DNA of 64,000 nt. Source: Burhinus oedicnemus (taxonomy: Eukaryota > Chordata > Aves > Charadriiformes > Burhinidae). Position 1 is the first letter of the stretch. Every line of letters starts with the position of its first letter. Positions 1 to 11,303 of the stretch are shown one piece after another. Below the pieces are notes generated by a model that was not told the DNA's origin, ran no database searches, and saw nothing but the letters and a program-made list of their open reading frames with translations. The stretch is taken from the NCBI GenBank assembly GCA_008921705.1, contig VFFE01007506.1, positions 1,243,381 to 1,307,380 of the forward strand, read 5' to 3'. Both the position numbers and the translations under genes were made by a program.

Positions 1-2748
1 CAGTAACAAAAAGCAAAGTGGGACGCACCAGGTCAGGCAAGTTGAGGAGCATCTTGGGGGCTTCCAGCCATGAAGCCAGACGGTGCCCACTGGAAACTGC
101 CCTGCAGTTCCAGAAGTGGGAAGTGACAAGCTCGTTTGAAACTTCTTGGTCAAAAGGCTCTTGTTACAATAAAATGAGAGAGAAGGAGAAGTGATGCCAA
201 CAGGAGAAGGAAACAAATATTTCTTTTTATGAGAAAAAAAAACTGTAGGGCCAAAACAAAAGGCTTTTAAATGGTCCAAGAAAATAAACAATTAAGAAAA
301 AAAGAAGAGTGTGCAAAGCATAGCAAACATGATGTGATTTTTACCTTGCTTGAACTTGTTCAATGAGGGGGACTTGTGTTCGCTAGTGAAAGGAAACATT
401 CCAGCGGTGGCTTGGCCAAAAGCAATGGCTTTTGCTGCTAGAGGATTAAAGTGAGGACAAAGAAAATATAACTACTAACATTAGCTAGGAGCTGCTTATC
501 TCTAATGTGGCTAAAACAGAGAAAGCTTGTCTCTTGGAGAGAAGAAAAATAATGAGATACGGCTCTTCATTTTAGCTTTCATTTGCAAAAATGCTTTTTA
601 AATGTTAGCTATTAAATATGCACAGCCCCTGAGTTGGGACCTAACAGGGACTGCCCCATTTTCTCATTCCCGTGTTTTCCCACGGGCAGAGAAAAAGCAC
701 ACCAACAACACAAGATCTGCTCTGAATATTTTGCCTGCGCCAGTGATAAATATAAACCAGGAATTGTCACCTCAGACTTTATTTATCGACCTCATCCGTC
801 CAGGAGGTGTTCGGTTTCACTTTGTTCAGCTGTTGGACACGGTTCCCTTGCACCTAAAGCAGCAGGCGATCACTCGCTGGCAGGAGCCATCCCTCTGGTT
901 TCCAGAGCACCGGCGCAGCCGGGCAGTGAGCTGCAGAGTGGGGTTTGCGTTCAGGGCTTTCACTGGCAACACACAGGCTCCTCGGCCGAATGAAAAACTG
1001 GGCTTTGGTCAATCAGAGTATCGGAGCACACAGATCTTGCACATACATAACAACAAAAATATTTCTGTGGGTTATTTTGCACTCATTTTTAAAAAATACT
1101 AATAATTTCAAGAGCCCTGTCCAAAAACATACGAGTGTCTGCCTTAGAATTATAACACAGGAGTCACCGAGGCCCGGTTCGTGTTCGCTTCGTTGCTTTG
1201 TGGGATATAATGGCATAAATCCGCAGCAGCTTGGTCCGATGTAGCCCTGCAGAAGTATAGCCATTTTATCTGTTCCCCGGGGGGATCTGAGTTGGAGCCT
1301 TTCAGCAGATAAAACTCAGACAAACGAAAGTTCAGCGTCTAATCACCATCTTGTAGGAATAGTTTCAGACCTCTGTAAGTGTGTATATGTGTATATATAT
1401 TATATATATATTCTGCTGTACAGAATGCAAAGATGTGAAAGTAATCCAGATTAGCTATTAGGAATTCCCTGTAAATTTTGAAAGTACCACCTTTTTGTTG
1501 TTTCTTCAGTGCATAAGGATTCCGTCCTCTGTCAGTTGTAGAGGAAAGTTCGTTCAGAGTTCTTCCCACCCAAAAATCCAGGCTCCTTCGGTGTCTGTTT
1601 TCACTGCCGGGCTCTGCTGGTGCAGGATGCTGGGACCTGTGGGAAGACCCCATCCTTTCAGCAGGATTCTGCACAGACATGAAGGTTTGCTGGTGCAGGA
1701 CCACCTCTGGGACCAGGGGTGGACACGCAAACCACTACAGCAGCATCCCCCAGAGCAGACACTGGCGATAGGCAGGAGCGAGTATGTGTTCATGTGTGCG
1801 TGTGGCAAGAAGGACTATTTTGTGATGGATCTTCTGCCATGGGGATGAGGAGTCAAGCGAGAAGAGAGGCGGGCAGAGGTGTCAAATTGTGTTGGCAGGG
1901 CAATACAAACACCAGGCGACCCAGTTATCTCTCGCTTGGATAATTCTCATCGGCAGGTCAGCTGAGAGCATTTTTTTCAACTCCTCTGTGCAATATAGGT
2001 CCTGTGGTGAGGGGGATGGAGCCAAGGCTAAGAATTTCCCTTTGCCAAGGCACTGGCCACCTGGGAGGGAGCTTTTACGTGGTCCTCTAAATGGAGTTTG
2101 GCCTCAGTGGAAGATAAGCATTGTATCTTAGCAGAAGTGCTTTGGAAAAATACATTAAAAGTAATAACTGTGCCACTTTGAGGGATAAGGACTTTTTTAT
2201 GGTAATACAGCCCTCCCCGATGCATAGCTATCATTTCCGCTGTATTTAGCACAGACTTTTCCCATTTTTCTTGTCGCAAAGGCAGGAAATGCATTTGGAG
2301 TCAGCAAGCTGCCAGCCAGGGCCTGGGTACGATGCCTGAGGAGCAATTCCCCTCTTCATGGCTGTTTTGCCCCGAGGAGACCAGCAAACCAGCTGGCTCC
2401 TTTCCACATGCGGCCCTTCTTCAGGACCTGCTAGCATGGGATCTTCTGTTTGCTGTGGAGAGCAAAACATACCCTGCGCCGATGAAACTGCTGTATGAGC
2501 TAGGTTAGAAATGTGGTTAGAGAGGTGCTGTTCCCTTCGCTTGCTCTCTAGGGTTTATGGCTTCTTGCTTAGCTGTAGAGACTCGTGCCGTGCTGAGGAC
2601 ATGCTGTCTAACAAGCCCCTGAGTTTCTGGAAAATAACATCGTTAAACTAATTTAAAATTTCTTCCCATTTACCTTTTGCCACTGCTCATCATCAAAACA
2701 CTTGAAAGTTTTTCACTCGCTGAGCTCTGTGTTTCTTTATTTCTTTAG
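1..2748 (+). other. SCFD2: SCFD2 intron (3' part)
   Basis: The window opens inside an intron of SCFD2. The intron ends with a pyrimidine tract (TTTCTTTATTTCTTTAG) directly before the exon at 2749. The open frames here are short and unlike any family I know, so I treat them as chance. A GT/AT dinucleotide stretch lies at 1381-1412. Confidence 0.85.
1381..1412. repeat. GT/AT microsatellite
   Basis: About 32 bases of alternating GTGTATAT and TATATA dinucleotides, inside the SCFD2 intron. Confidence 0.8.
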
Positions 2749-2894
2749 GCTGTGACTCGTCGCTGAACCCGACATCTCAGAAAGCCACAGATGCAGTGGA
2801 CGGTATCTTTCAGTCCCTCAGAGATATTGCAAGAGCTCGAATGCACATGAAACAGTTTAATTCCATACATAATCCAGGCAGCAACACCCACCAG
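2749..2894 (+). CDS. SCFD2: SCFD2 internal coding exon
   Basis: Internal exon of Sec1 family domain-containing protein 2, a Sec1/Munc18-like protein thought to act in membrane trafficking through SNAREs. The 146 bases hold the last two bases of a split codon plus 48 codons, read CDSSLNPTSQKATDAVDGIF and onward to HMKQFNSIHNPGSNTHQ. I recognise it as SCFD2 by its run-on into the next exon (THQ-ASYKPLLKQVVEE), which agrees with the vertebrate protein as I remember it. The acceptor is a standard pyrimidine tract plus AG (2747-2748). The donor is not GT: the exon ends CAG and the intron starts GCAAGT. Using the GT four bases further on would shift the frame and hit a stop in the next exon. Confidence 0.93.
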
Positions 2895-2900
2895 GCAAGT
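2895..2900 (+). other. SCFD2: Non-canonical GC splice donor of SCFD2
   Basis: CAG|GCAAGT matches the known consensus for GC-AG introns, in which a GC replaces GT and the rest of the site pairs perfectly with U1. The reading frames on both sides (…NTHQ and ASYKP…) join in phase 0 only with this site. The alternative GT at 2899-2900 adds four bases and breaks the frame. Confidence 0.85.
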
Positions 2901-3217
2901 GGATCTTTCTTTTCCCTGCGTATGTTATTTCTCTAGCATGCTGTCAAAATTACAGCACTAATTTTGCTGATGTGCTAATCCTGTATGTGTTCTGCCCATG
3001 TGGAAGGTATTTAATTATAGGTTTTATCATTGACCTAATCAGCAAGAATTTCCTCAAGTCCTTCATCCAAACTCAGGCATATCCATGTCAATGTCAACAA
3101 AGAATTGTCTGAGGAAGAAATTGGGGATTTGCTGTGCAGCACTGTGATACGCCATAAATGCCTATGAAAGATGGTTTTGGACTAATACCTCTCATGGCAT
3201 AGCACAGCAGGATGCCT

Positions 3218-3265
3218 GCATCCATACAGCAGCTGTAATCCGCATCCATACAGCAGCTGTAATCC
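3218..3265. repeat. Perfect 24-bp tandem duplication
   Basis: Two identical head-to-tail copies of a 24-base unit starting GCATCCATACAGCAG, at 3218-3241 and 3242-3265, inside an SCFD2 intron. Identity suggests recent origin or an indel polymorphism. Confidence 0.9.
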
Positions 3266-4424
3266 CGTGTATTTTCTCTCCCGTCCCTGTAAGTCTGAGA
3301 GGCAGTCCCATTTGTAAATAGGCGAAAAATGCAACTTCTGTTTCTAAAATATGAACACATGAATGATAACATTACTGTAGCACATCAGGACTCATGCACA
3401 GTGTTTTTCTCTCTCTCCATCTCCCCTGAAGTGCTTTAACTTTTCAGTTAAAAATAGAGTTTTACAATGGAAAGCACATACAGTGATTTAGAGGCAGATC
3501 ATAAAACTTGATTCTGGCCTTGAGCCAGAAAAAAATCCTTCCAAACTCATAAGTATGCTGTAGACCAGCAGAGGGATGTAGTTCAAATTAAGCGTTGCTT
3601 TGGAAGAGTTGGGAGTGTTGCAAAATGTCACTGGAAAACTGAGGTGGAGAAAACCTGTTACTGAAGTCTCCTAGCAGTTAGGACCAGTCTGGTGTCTGAA
3701 ATGGGGAAAATTGTTAAACATTTAATACAGTTCAGTGGGAGGGCAGTCAGATGATAAGAAAATACCCTCTAAAAGTTTCCTGGAAGTGTAATGATCATCA
3801 GTATGTTCTTTGGATGTAACCCAGGTTGTTTGCTTAGGGCTAAGTGCTGGAACGCACCAAGGGATGTATTAACACTTTGCAGCCCCCTAATCTGGCTATG
3901 CAATGGATTTAATTGCTTGAATAGGATCAACCCTCTGCTGAGGGCAGTTCAGCAGGTTTAGAGCAGCAGAAATAAGCAGGCAGTATGTTTTTTTCTATGA
4001 AACATACAGCTCTACAAATAGACCTGTCTTTTGACTGCCACATGCTAATACATGGGTTGCGTGCGATGAGTTTAGCTCCTCTGAAGAAGTCGTGCCCTTC
4101 TCGTGGCCGTACGCATTCCCGGCCCAGCTTAGTGCTATGGGAATGGGTTTAGCTGTAGGTGCTTTTCCGCTTTATCTGTTAGGACCTGGGAAGCCTCCAT
4201 TTCTTGTTAAGACTCAAAAAAGGTTTCTATAGATAAGTAACTGGGAATTGGATAGCCTCTTAAAAGGACTTTCGTAGCATTGAGGTTTATACGTCTTACA
4301 TAAAATGATGAATGTTTTCATCAGGTTATCAAACCAGTTCATGTAGCGACCATGCAAGAGGAGAGTATTTATTTTCCCTGATATTATAACTACTTTTCTT
4401 TTCCTTTCATCTTGATCTGAAGTA

Positions 4425-4520
4425 TATTCCTCCATCCCTCTCTCCCCCTCCCTCCTTCCATCCTCTCTCCTTTTCTCGTTCTCTTTCTCTCTCTCTCTTT
4501 TTCTCTCTTCTTTTTTCCTT
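4425..4520. repeat. Pyrimidine-rich (CT/CCT) tract
   Basis: About 95 bases almost purely C and T on the + strand, with CCCTCC and CTCTCTCT runs and only a few interrupting purines. Such mirror-like homopyrimidine tracts can form triplex DNA. Open frames on the opposite strand here (Arg/Glu-rich) are by-products of the repeat. Confidence 0.85.
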
Positions 4521-6493
4521 ATAATCTTGTCTGAGGTATGTCCCATAGCCATCAAGGTTTTTAACAACTGTTTTCAATACAGTTTGTGCCCCACCAAAAT
4601 TTAAAGTTGATAAAGTTTCATTATATGAGTTAGAAATAAGCGCAGCTGTTGGGGCTGTCAAATCATAGAAGATTTTGAAAATACTTGAAACTAGCACAGC
4701 TAAAAAACAAGTGATCATAGCATCTGCCTTTTAGTATCTGTGTAGTCAAACTGGATCATTTTGAAGGGCACTGAATTTTGGTGCTGAAAATTCAGACATG
4801 CAAAATTGTAGCACATTTTTAACATCTTTTGAGTACATAGTTTTGTCTGAAGTCAGATAATATTTTTCCTTTAATTTCATGCAGTAAGCCTCTCTGTTTA
4901 ACTGTGATTTGATCTCTACTCCAAAAATATTTCATTCCTAATGTCTTTCTGTTCCTCATCTATGAAGATATTAAACAGACTTTTATACATAAGACTTCAT
5001 GCCTGCATGAGTATTTTCAAACAGTTGTTTATTGCGTGACTAGATTTGACACAAATCTTGGCATGTTCTCCTAAAAGATCCTGCAGCTCATGTATTCTGT
5101 AATTTGCTTTGTTGGCTCAATTAAAAATTATGCACGTGTTGTGAGAAGAACTAGATGAGTTGTATAAATCTTCGTTGACAGGATTGTATTCAACAACTCT
5201 AAGTTTTGTTTCTCACTGTAAAGTCTTGGATGAAAAACATTTCTTTAATTACTCCAGAAAATTTTCAATTAAAGTTTCAAGCCAAGTGGCTTGCTTTTTA
5301 TTTTCCATCCATTTTTATGTTTATCTTGCATGATGTCTCTTGTAGATATCATCTTTACAAAATGAATGATGTTACGCTTGATTCCCTTAAGCAATCTAGG
5401 GGATGATGTATACCTGAGCTAGGCCCAGAGCAAAACAAATGTGCTAATTTGAAAGCTTCTAATTTTCTAAGACTGTTGTGCTTCCTGAAACAATTGTGGT
5501 TCTGTTGCAGTTTGGGCAAAGTTGACAGCAGCAAAGCAAAGCTCCGTCTGTAAACCAAGTAAAGTCGAATTTTCAGTAAAGAGCATCTTTCCACAAGTCC
5601 CTAAAATTTTTATCTTGAAAACTTTTTCAGGATGGCAGAGTGGTTTCAACCTTGGTAAGGGAATGTGGAAGTTTCTAGGCTCCTAGTTCATATTCAGCAC
5701 AGGTTTGTGGACCCTGAAGAGGATGCAGGGTGGATCCTTTGGAAGTGGATCTTCCAGGATGCTGACGATTTGTACCCTTACATGTTCCACTTCTCCTGGT
5801 CCCTAACTTCTCTGAAGCTCTGACATGCATGATATCGGTGGGGTGTTTTGGCCTGTTTTTCTCAAGGTTTTCCACAGGTAGAAGTATTATTTAGAGTGCC
5901 CTGGCCATAGAAGCACAAGGATTAACGGGGACTTCTTAGCTCTGCTCTCCCATGAGGGACGAACAGGCAGGTTGGCCTCTTCCCAGTCCTGCTGATATCC
6001 AGGCTTCAGTGCTGACATGATGCCTGTGGGAAGGCAGGAGTGGTCAGTAAGCAACCCATCCTAAAAATCCCTGTTTAAGTGTTTGTAAAATCATTACAAA
6101 GGGAATGACATCTTCTGGGTGCACAATGGACAATAGGATGTCATCCCTAGTTCTATCCCTTTCTGTACTACCTCAAAAAAGATTCTAAAGAAACTAGAAG
6201 GTCCCTTTCTTCCTTGCCTCCCTTTACTCATGTAATACACGTGGGGCAGAGTAGATGTGTGGCTGTCTTCCTGTCTTTCCAGTTTGATACTGTGCTGGTG
6301 CACACCATTTGCGGTCAAAGTCACAAAGACCACTGCTGCTTCGATAATTTTTAAATTAATTTTTAATTTAATTTAATGGTTTCCTTTCTAGGATAATTAT
6401 TTTTGTTACCTTCAGTGGAAATAAAATGTTTAGAAGAGCAGGTGCACCACGTCTAAACAGCTTTACTCACAGTGTGTTGTTCCTTTTGCACAG

Positions 6494-6628
6494 GCTTCTT
6501 ACAAACCGCTGCTGAAACAGGTAGTGGAAGAGATCTGTAATCCTGATAGACCTGATCCTGTTGATATTGAGCACATGTCATCAGGCCTCACCGATCTCCT
6601 TAAAACTGGATTCAGCATGTTCATGAAG
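6494..6628 (+). CDS. SCFD2: SCFD2 internal coding exon
   Basis: A 135-base, phase 0-0 exon of 45 codons beginning ASYKPLLKQVVEEICNPDRP and containing DIEHMSSGLTDLLKTGFSMF before MK at the donor (AAG|GTAAAC). This is the conserved segment leading to the C-terminus of SCFD2, the part of the Sec1-like fold just before the last strand-helix pair. The acceptor is TTTTGCACAG. No frame disruption is visible. Confidence 0.94.
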
Positions 6629-9600
6629 GTAAACCAGGCTTCCCAAGCTCATCTGTAAGATTTTCCTGAGGTCACAGCATCATATGGCAGTAGCTGATTT
6701 TATATATTTGAGTTGATATTGTTCAGCAGAACTTCAGGGGCGGTCAGGAGAGTTAAATCCTTGCAGGAGGGCTGGGGATAGCTTGAGGCACCACACTGCA
6801 GGTACATTACAGATGGGTAGCACCTGCTGAACAAAACAAGGAATGGAGCAGACTGGACACCTAAATAAGGATGGTATATCTGGGAGGAGGCAATGTGGCT
6901 TTGCTAAAGGGAATTCCTACCTCACATAGCTTTCAGAGCTCTTCAGAGACACCCAACAAGGAAACTGATGAGTGCCAGTTCATATAACCTACCTGGATTT
7001 CTAAAAGGCATTCCGCAAGGCACCTCATCGAAGGATTTTAAGGACACCAAGCAGCCTTGAGATAGGAGAGAAGTATGAACACTCAGGTCTCACAGGGGAG
7101 GAAGGTCGTCAGAGGAGCTCTATATTCAGTGCCTTTTCTCTAACTTGATAAGGTTCAACTTGCAGTGGGAAGGAAGGAAGGAAGCCTATTAGTCAGAAAC
7201 TGCCCTGTGGATGGTCATCGCGTGTTTTAAGACAGTCTTTCTACAAGAGCCTACTCTGCTTTATGAATTAGCCTATGCTAAGTGTTCGTTAAATGTCTAC
7301 AGAGATGAAGTGTGGAGTAGCATGCTGTACATTCAGCTCTGTCTTACTCCATATCCTGACTTCTCCATTGAAGAGTGTTATGGAACAGTCTGAAGTATAT
7401 TTTGGCAATGTGAGCACCTGCATCTCTGCTAGGAAGAAAAATATCGTACTGTAAGGAATATATAACAGATGAGCAAGTGAACCTTATGTCAGATGAATAT
7501 TTCACAGACATCATCACGTACCTCACAAATGTGTCCATGCTTGCTCATTTAGTTTGAAGCCTGACTTGTTGGCAAGTGCTCGATTATTACATGAATGAGT
7601 TTCTGACCAGCCTGTGTTTCTCACACAAGAGGATCTTCTCCACTTACTGCACCATCAGCCCTCTAATTATTTTACGAGCTTCCTTATAGTTTTATTTCTT
7701 CCTCAATGCCTGAATATAAATGCCAACTCACATAAACATGCTTTAGTAAGTGATGGACTCAGACATGTTCATCCAGGACAGACTTTTAAAGATACCTCTC
7801 ATCCAGAAGTTGTTTCTCTGGTGGATGTGGTTTTTTTGAAGCTTAGGAAAGGTGAAGGGAAAAGGCCTCCCTACCGCAAGGATTCCTCTTTTGACTGCTG
7901 CTCTAGAACACGTGTGGTTTATGATGATCTGAGCTTGGTATCATTGATACCAAGGGCCTTGCGTGGCAGTCTAGTTTCTGGTGATTGATGTGTTTTCCTT
8001 TTTCCAGTTATTCAGCTAAATTAATTAGTTTCTGGTTGGTCACAAATACCAGATGCATTGGTGCTGGTGTCCTGGTTGCCCTCATGGGGCAGTAGAAATT
8101 CTTTCTGCTGACATTTGTCAGAGGAAAAGGCTGTTTTTTGTGATCTGCCATGAGAACAATCCTGTCCTCCAGCTCCTCCCTGCTTCAGTTTTAGAGTTCT
8201 GTTGACCACTGTCACCCTGCTTTCCCATCTCCCCTTCTCCCTCTCCTCCATGCAGACACATGCACCAGCAATGAGCCCTCTAACCATCAGCCTCCTGAGG
8301 AAACGCAGTAGTGGTGGGCTCGGAGCTGGAGAGAAGCTGATGTCCAGCTGGGATGCTCTGCTAGCTCAGGGAACCATTCCTCCTTCTCATTTCAGGCTCC
8401 TTCGCTCAATTTAATGGTTTTGCTTTTTTCTTGGTTCGTCTTTCTAATTGCCCAAAATAACTGTCCCAATTTTTTTAATGCATGGCATTTTGAACTGAAA
8501 GCTAATTTCACTTGGGGATTTTTGCAAAATTCAGATTTCACAGTAAATGTGATTCAGAGGCCTCAGAAATGTCTCAAAACAACCAAACTTTAGAAGGATC
8601 CCAGAAGATAAGCGTTGCTTTTGTTGCCGTCCATTTCAGTTCTTCTGCATCACAGAAATGAGCTGTGTTTAGCTACACGCAGCCAGTTCCTTCAAAAGAG
8701 AGAGCCTTGGGTGGTTGTATTATCAAACAAAAAAAAAATCTTGGCAGAAACTTGCATTCTTAACACAGCCAAATATTTTGTACCCAAAGTATTGTCCTCC
8801 TTCAAAACACTTGTGCATAGCATAACAAAATTACAGATTCCAAGACCCTTTTCATTGCAATTTTAATTTAATTTAGAGTTTGCATGCCTAATAGTATTTT
8901 TAATATGCATTTCTGGAATTTGTGGTTTGAACTTTAGTCTTCTGAAAAATAATAAGTTTTATATAGGCACCATGTGTTTGGATCTAGGTTTATTTTGACT
9001 GAAGGAAATGATTTGTCAAGACATTTTCTCTTTAGTATTGCCATGAAAGCTTGTGTTTTCTGATTAATGCTCTTATACTGGGTGTCCTTTCAGTGTGTCC
9101 AATGTTAGGCCTGCATGTTTATGATGAGTTTGTTGTTACTAGGAAAGATATTAGGAAAGAGAGGCTTTATTCAATAGCAGGCTTCTGAAGTTCGAGATCT
9201 TTGCATACGTCTTGGGTCATTCAGAAGCTTCATGAGATGGAGTGGAGCTGTTTGCTCTGGCGACAAGGTTAAGAAGAGCAAAGATCCGTGAAAAGGAGTA
9301 AAACCGTAATTCCTGTATTACCTTGAAGTGCCACAGCAGAGCATTTTGTCAACTTTTATCTTCACCATCTTTGCAAGCAGTTATTTCTTTAACCTTGTGT
9401 CACTGCTTACAGCAGTTATGGCATGAAACATTCTAATATTTTAGCAAGTAATAGCTCTATCTGACCTGCTTTGTAAGTAAAAATTTAGGTCTTACTTAAA
9501 CTCCTCATGGTGTTTGTAAAAGGAATGGACTCTTTTTCATTTGAGGTTGACACTGTGTTATGTGCAGGCAGTAAGAAGTGAGTAATCTGGTGTAGGAAAG

Positions 9601-11183
9601 TGCATAAAGAGAGTCTGTAAGCTCTGGTGTACCCATTTAATTGGTCTGTTGGTGTAAATGGAAAATCGCTCAGTATCGCACCAGAATTGCAGGACACCCT
9701 GCTGAATTGCAGTATACATGCTATCTGTGCCATCAGTTCAGCGAAGATGGCCGGCAAACTGGGGGCGATTAAGAGAATAAATGCCCAGCACACACATACT
9801 CAGCTCACTAATATATCTGTCTAAGGCTTTTTGTACTAGTTTCAAACTCCTGGGGAGTTGAAGAGGTCCCTGCCTGGGGAGCAGCATCAAACAGGGAGCC
9901 CTGTGTAATCAAAGGCCAGCTAGCCCGGAGAGAGAGCACGCCATGCCCCCGTGCTTGCCTCAAAGGGAAGAGTCTCTTCTGAAGGTTGCCAGTCAGAAAG
10001 CCTGACAAAGCTGCAGCATGAAAAACTGCCCAAAGACTAAATATAGGGCAGCCACAACAAGGAAGAGAAGACGACCTCTACCCTCAGGAGCTGGAGCCAC
10101 GGGGATCAAAGATAGCTGCTGTGGTGGTGAAAGCGGAGGAACTGCGCTCCACCCAAACATGGGTGGATGACCATTTTCATTCTGTTGAGTGAATGCTGTC
10201 AAAAACCTACGCTTGTGGAAGGAGGGGGGGCGGAGAGTCTAAAAAGAAGCAAATTCGACTGTTCTCACTGTCACTTTTTGGAGCCAAACATTTGGAGTGT
10301 TTCATACTCAAAGGTGGTGTGACAAGAGCAATTGCCCGGGCTCCATTGACATCGCTCCCAAAGACTGGAGCAAGGCGTTGTCAGGGCAGTGTGTTTTGTC
10401 AAGAAAGAGTTTACTAGGAAACAGCGAAGTAATCAAACTTCTAGAAGTGGTTCAGAGGAAACTGATGTAAAGCATCACCTTCACGTTTAAAATTAAAACG
10501 CGGTTTTATAAAGTCTTAACTGGACTGGAATGTTTGTGCCATTTTAATGATAATTGGGGAAAAATGAAACAAGTGTTTTGTTTGAGCTAAAGTTTCTCTG
10601 TATTAGTTACAACCCAGTCATAAAAGTATTGAAAACTCTGAAGTGAAACAAGCTAGAAACTGATATTATACTATAATGAACCTGATTTATTTACATTGGA
10701 TGAATTGTAAAGGATTATTTGCTGGACTGGTGAAAACACATTAGTTATGATTCTTTCCATTGCTGACCTCAGGCAGGGATTCTAGCATGTTTAGGCTGAG
10801 CTCATGCTTCTACTGGGTAGTAATTTACCCCTCATTCCTTAAAGCCCTCTGCATATGTGTATCCAAACTGTGCATCCACCCAAGTACTCTCCTCCCACTC
10901 TGGAAAAGGGAGGAAAGAAATGAAGAAGGAATGGAGGGAGAAGCCCTCAGACCTCATGAGAAACTCCTCTAGGAGTTCCCTGGAAGCAGTTCATTAGTTT
11001 TAACTGGGTGTCAACCCCATTGATTTCCCTCTCAGCTGCTACAGAAACCAGTATTCCATGAATATTTCTTTCTGAGCTTCCTCATTAGTCTTCCTCCAGC
11101 AGCTCAGGGAGCCGACGACTGTTAGTCCATAGGTTTGGAGCTGGACTGAGCAACTACAAATAATACTTTCCTTCCTTTTACAG
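6629..11183 (+). other. SCFD2: SCFD2 intron
   Basis: A 4.6-kb GT-AG intron (GTAAAC…CTTCCTTTTACAG). Apart from a probable old CR1 fragment near 6.9-7.1 kb I see no recognisable feature. The open frames are short and unlike known proteins. Confidence 0.85.
6885..7110 (+). mobile_element. Degenerate CR1-like LINE fragment (reverse transcriptase part)
   Basis: The stretch around 6990-7030 reads like the CR1 reverse-transcriptase segment that normally encodes the DF-KAFDKVPH motif (GGATTTCTAAAAGGCATTCC followed by GCAAGGCACCTCATCG). Frames are broken by stops and indels. Ends are approximate. The call rests on memory of CR1 consensus. Confidence 0.35.
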
Positions 11184-11303
11184 GTGAATCGCCCTCACCC
11201 TGGTGATCATCCTCTTCTGGTCATCTTTATGGTTGGTGGAGTGACGGTCTCCGAGGTCAAAATGGTGAAGGATCTGGTAGCAACACGCAAACCTGGTACC
11301 CAG
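11184..11303 (+). CDS. SCFD2: SCFD2 internal coding exon
   Basis: A 120-base, phase 0-0 exon encoding 40 residues starting VNRPHPGDHPLLVIFMVGG, then VTVSEVKMVKDL and ending KPGTQ. The hydrophobic LLVIFMVGGVT strand followed by the SEVKMVKDLV helix is the conserved C-terminal signature of SCFD2 and resembles the same region of other Sec1/Munc18 proteins. The acceptor (CTTCCTTTTACAG) and donor (CAG|GTAAAA) are both sound. Confidence 0.95.

Larger units (their letters stand above)
2895..6493 (+). other. SCFD2: SCFD2 intron, GC-AG type
   Basis: A 3.6-kb intron between the exons at 2749 and 6494, ending TTCCTTTTGCACAG. It carries a perfect 24-bp tandem duplication (3218-3265) and a long pyrimidine tract (4425-4520). 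I see no other gene in it. Confidence 0.85.

Noticed and set aside
602..1102. 166-codon open frame near the start of the window
   Set aside because: Lies in an SCFD2 intron, has no domain, and overlapping frames on both strands are equally open. No splice sites support it.
4214..4718. Arg/Glu-rich minus-strand frames
   Set aside because: They are translations of the CT-rich repeat on the opposite strand.
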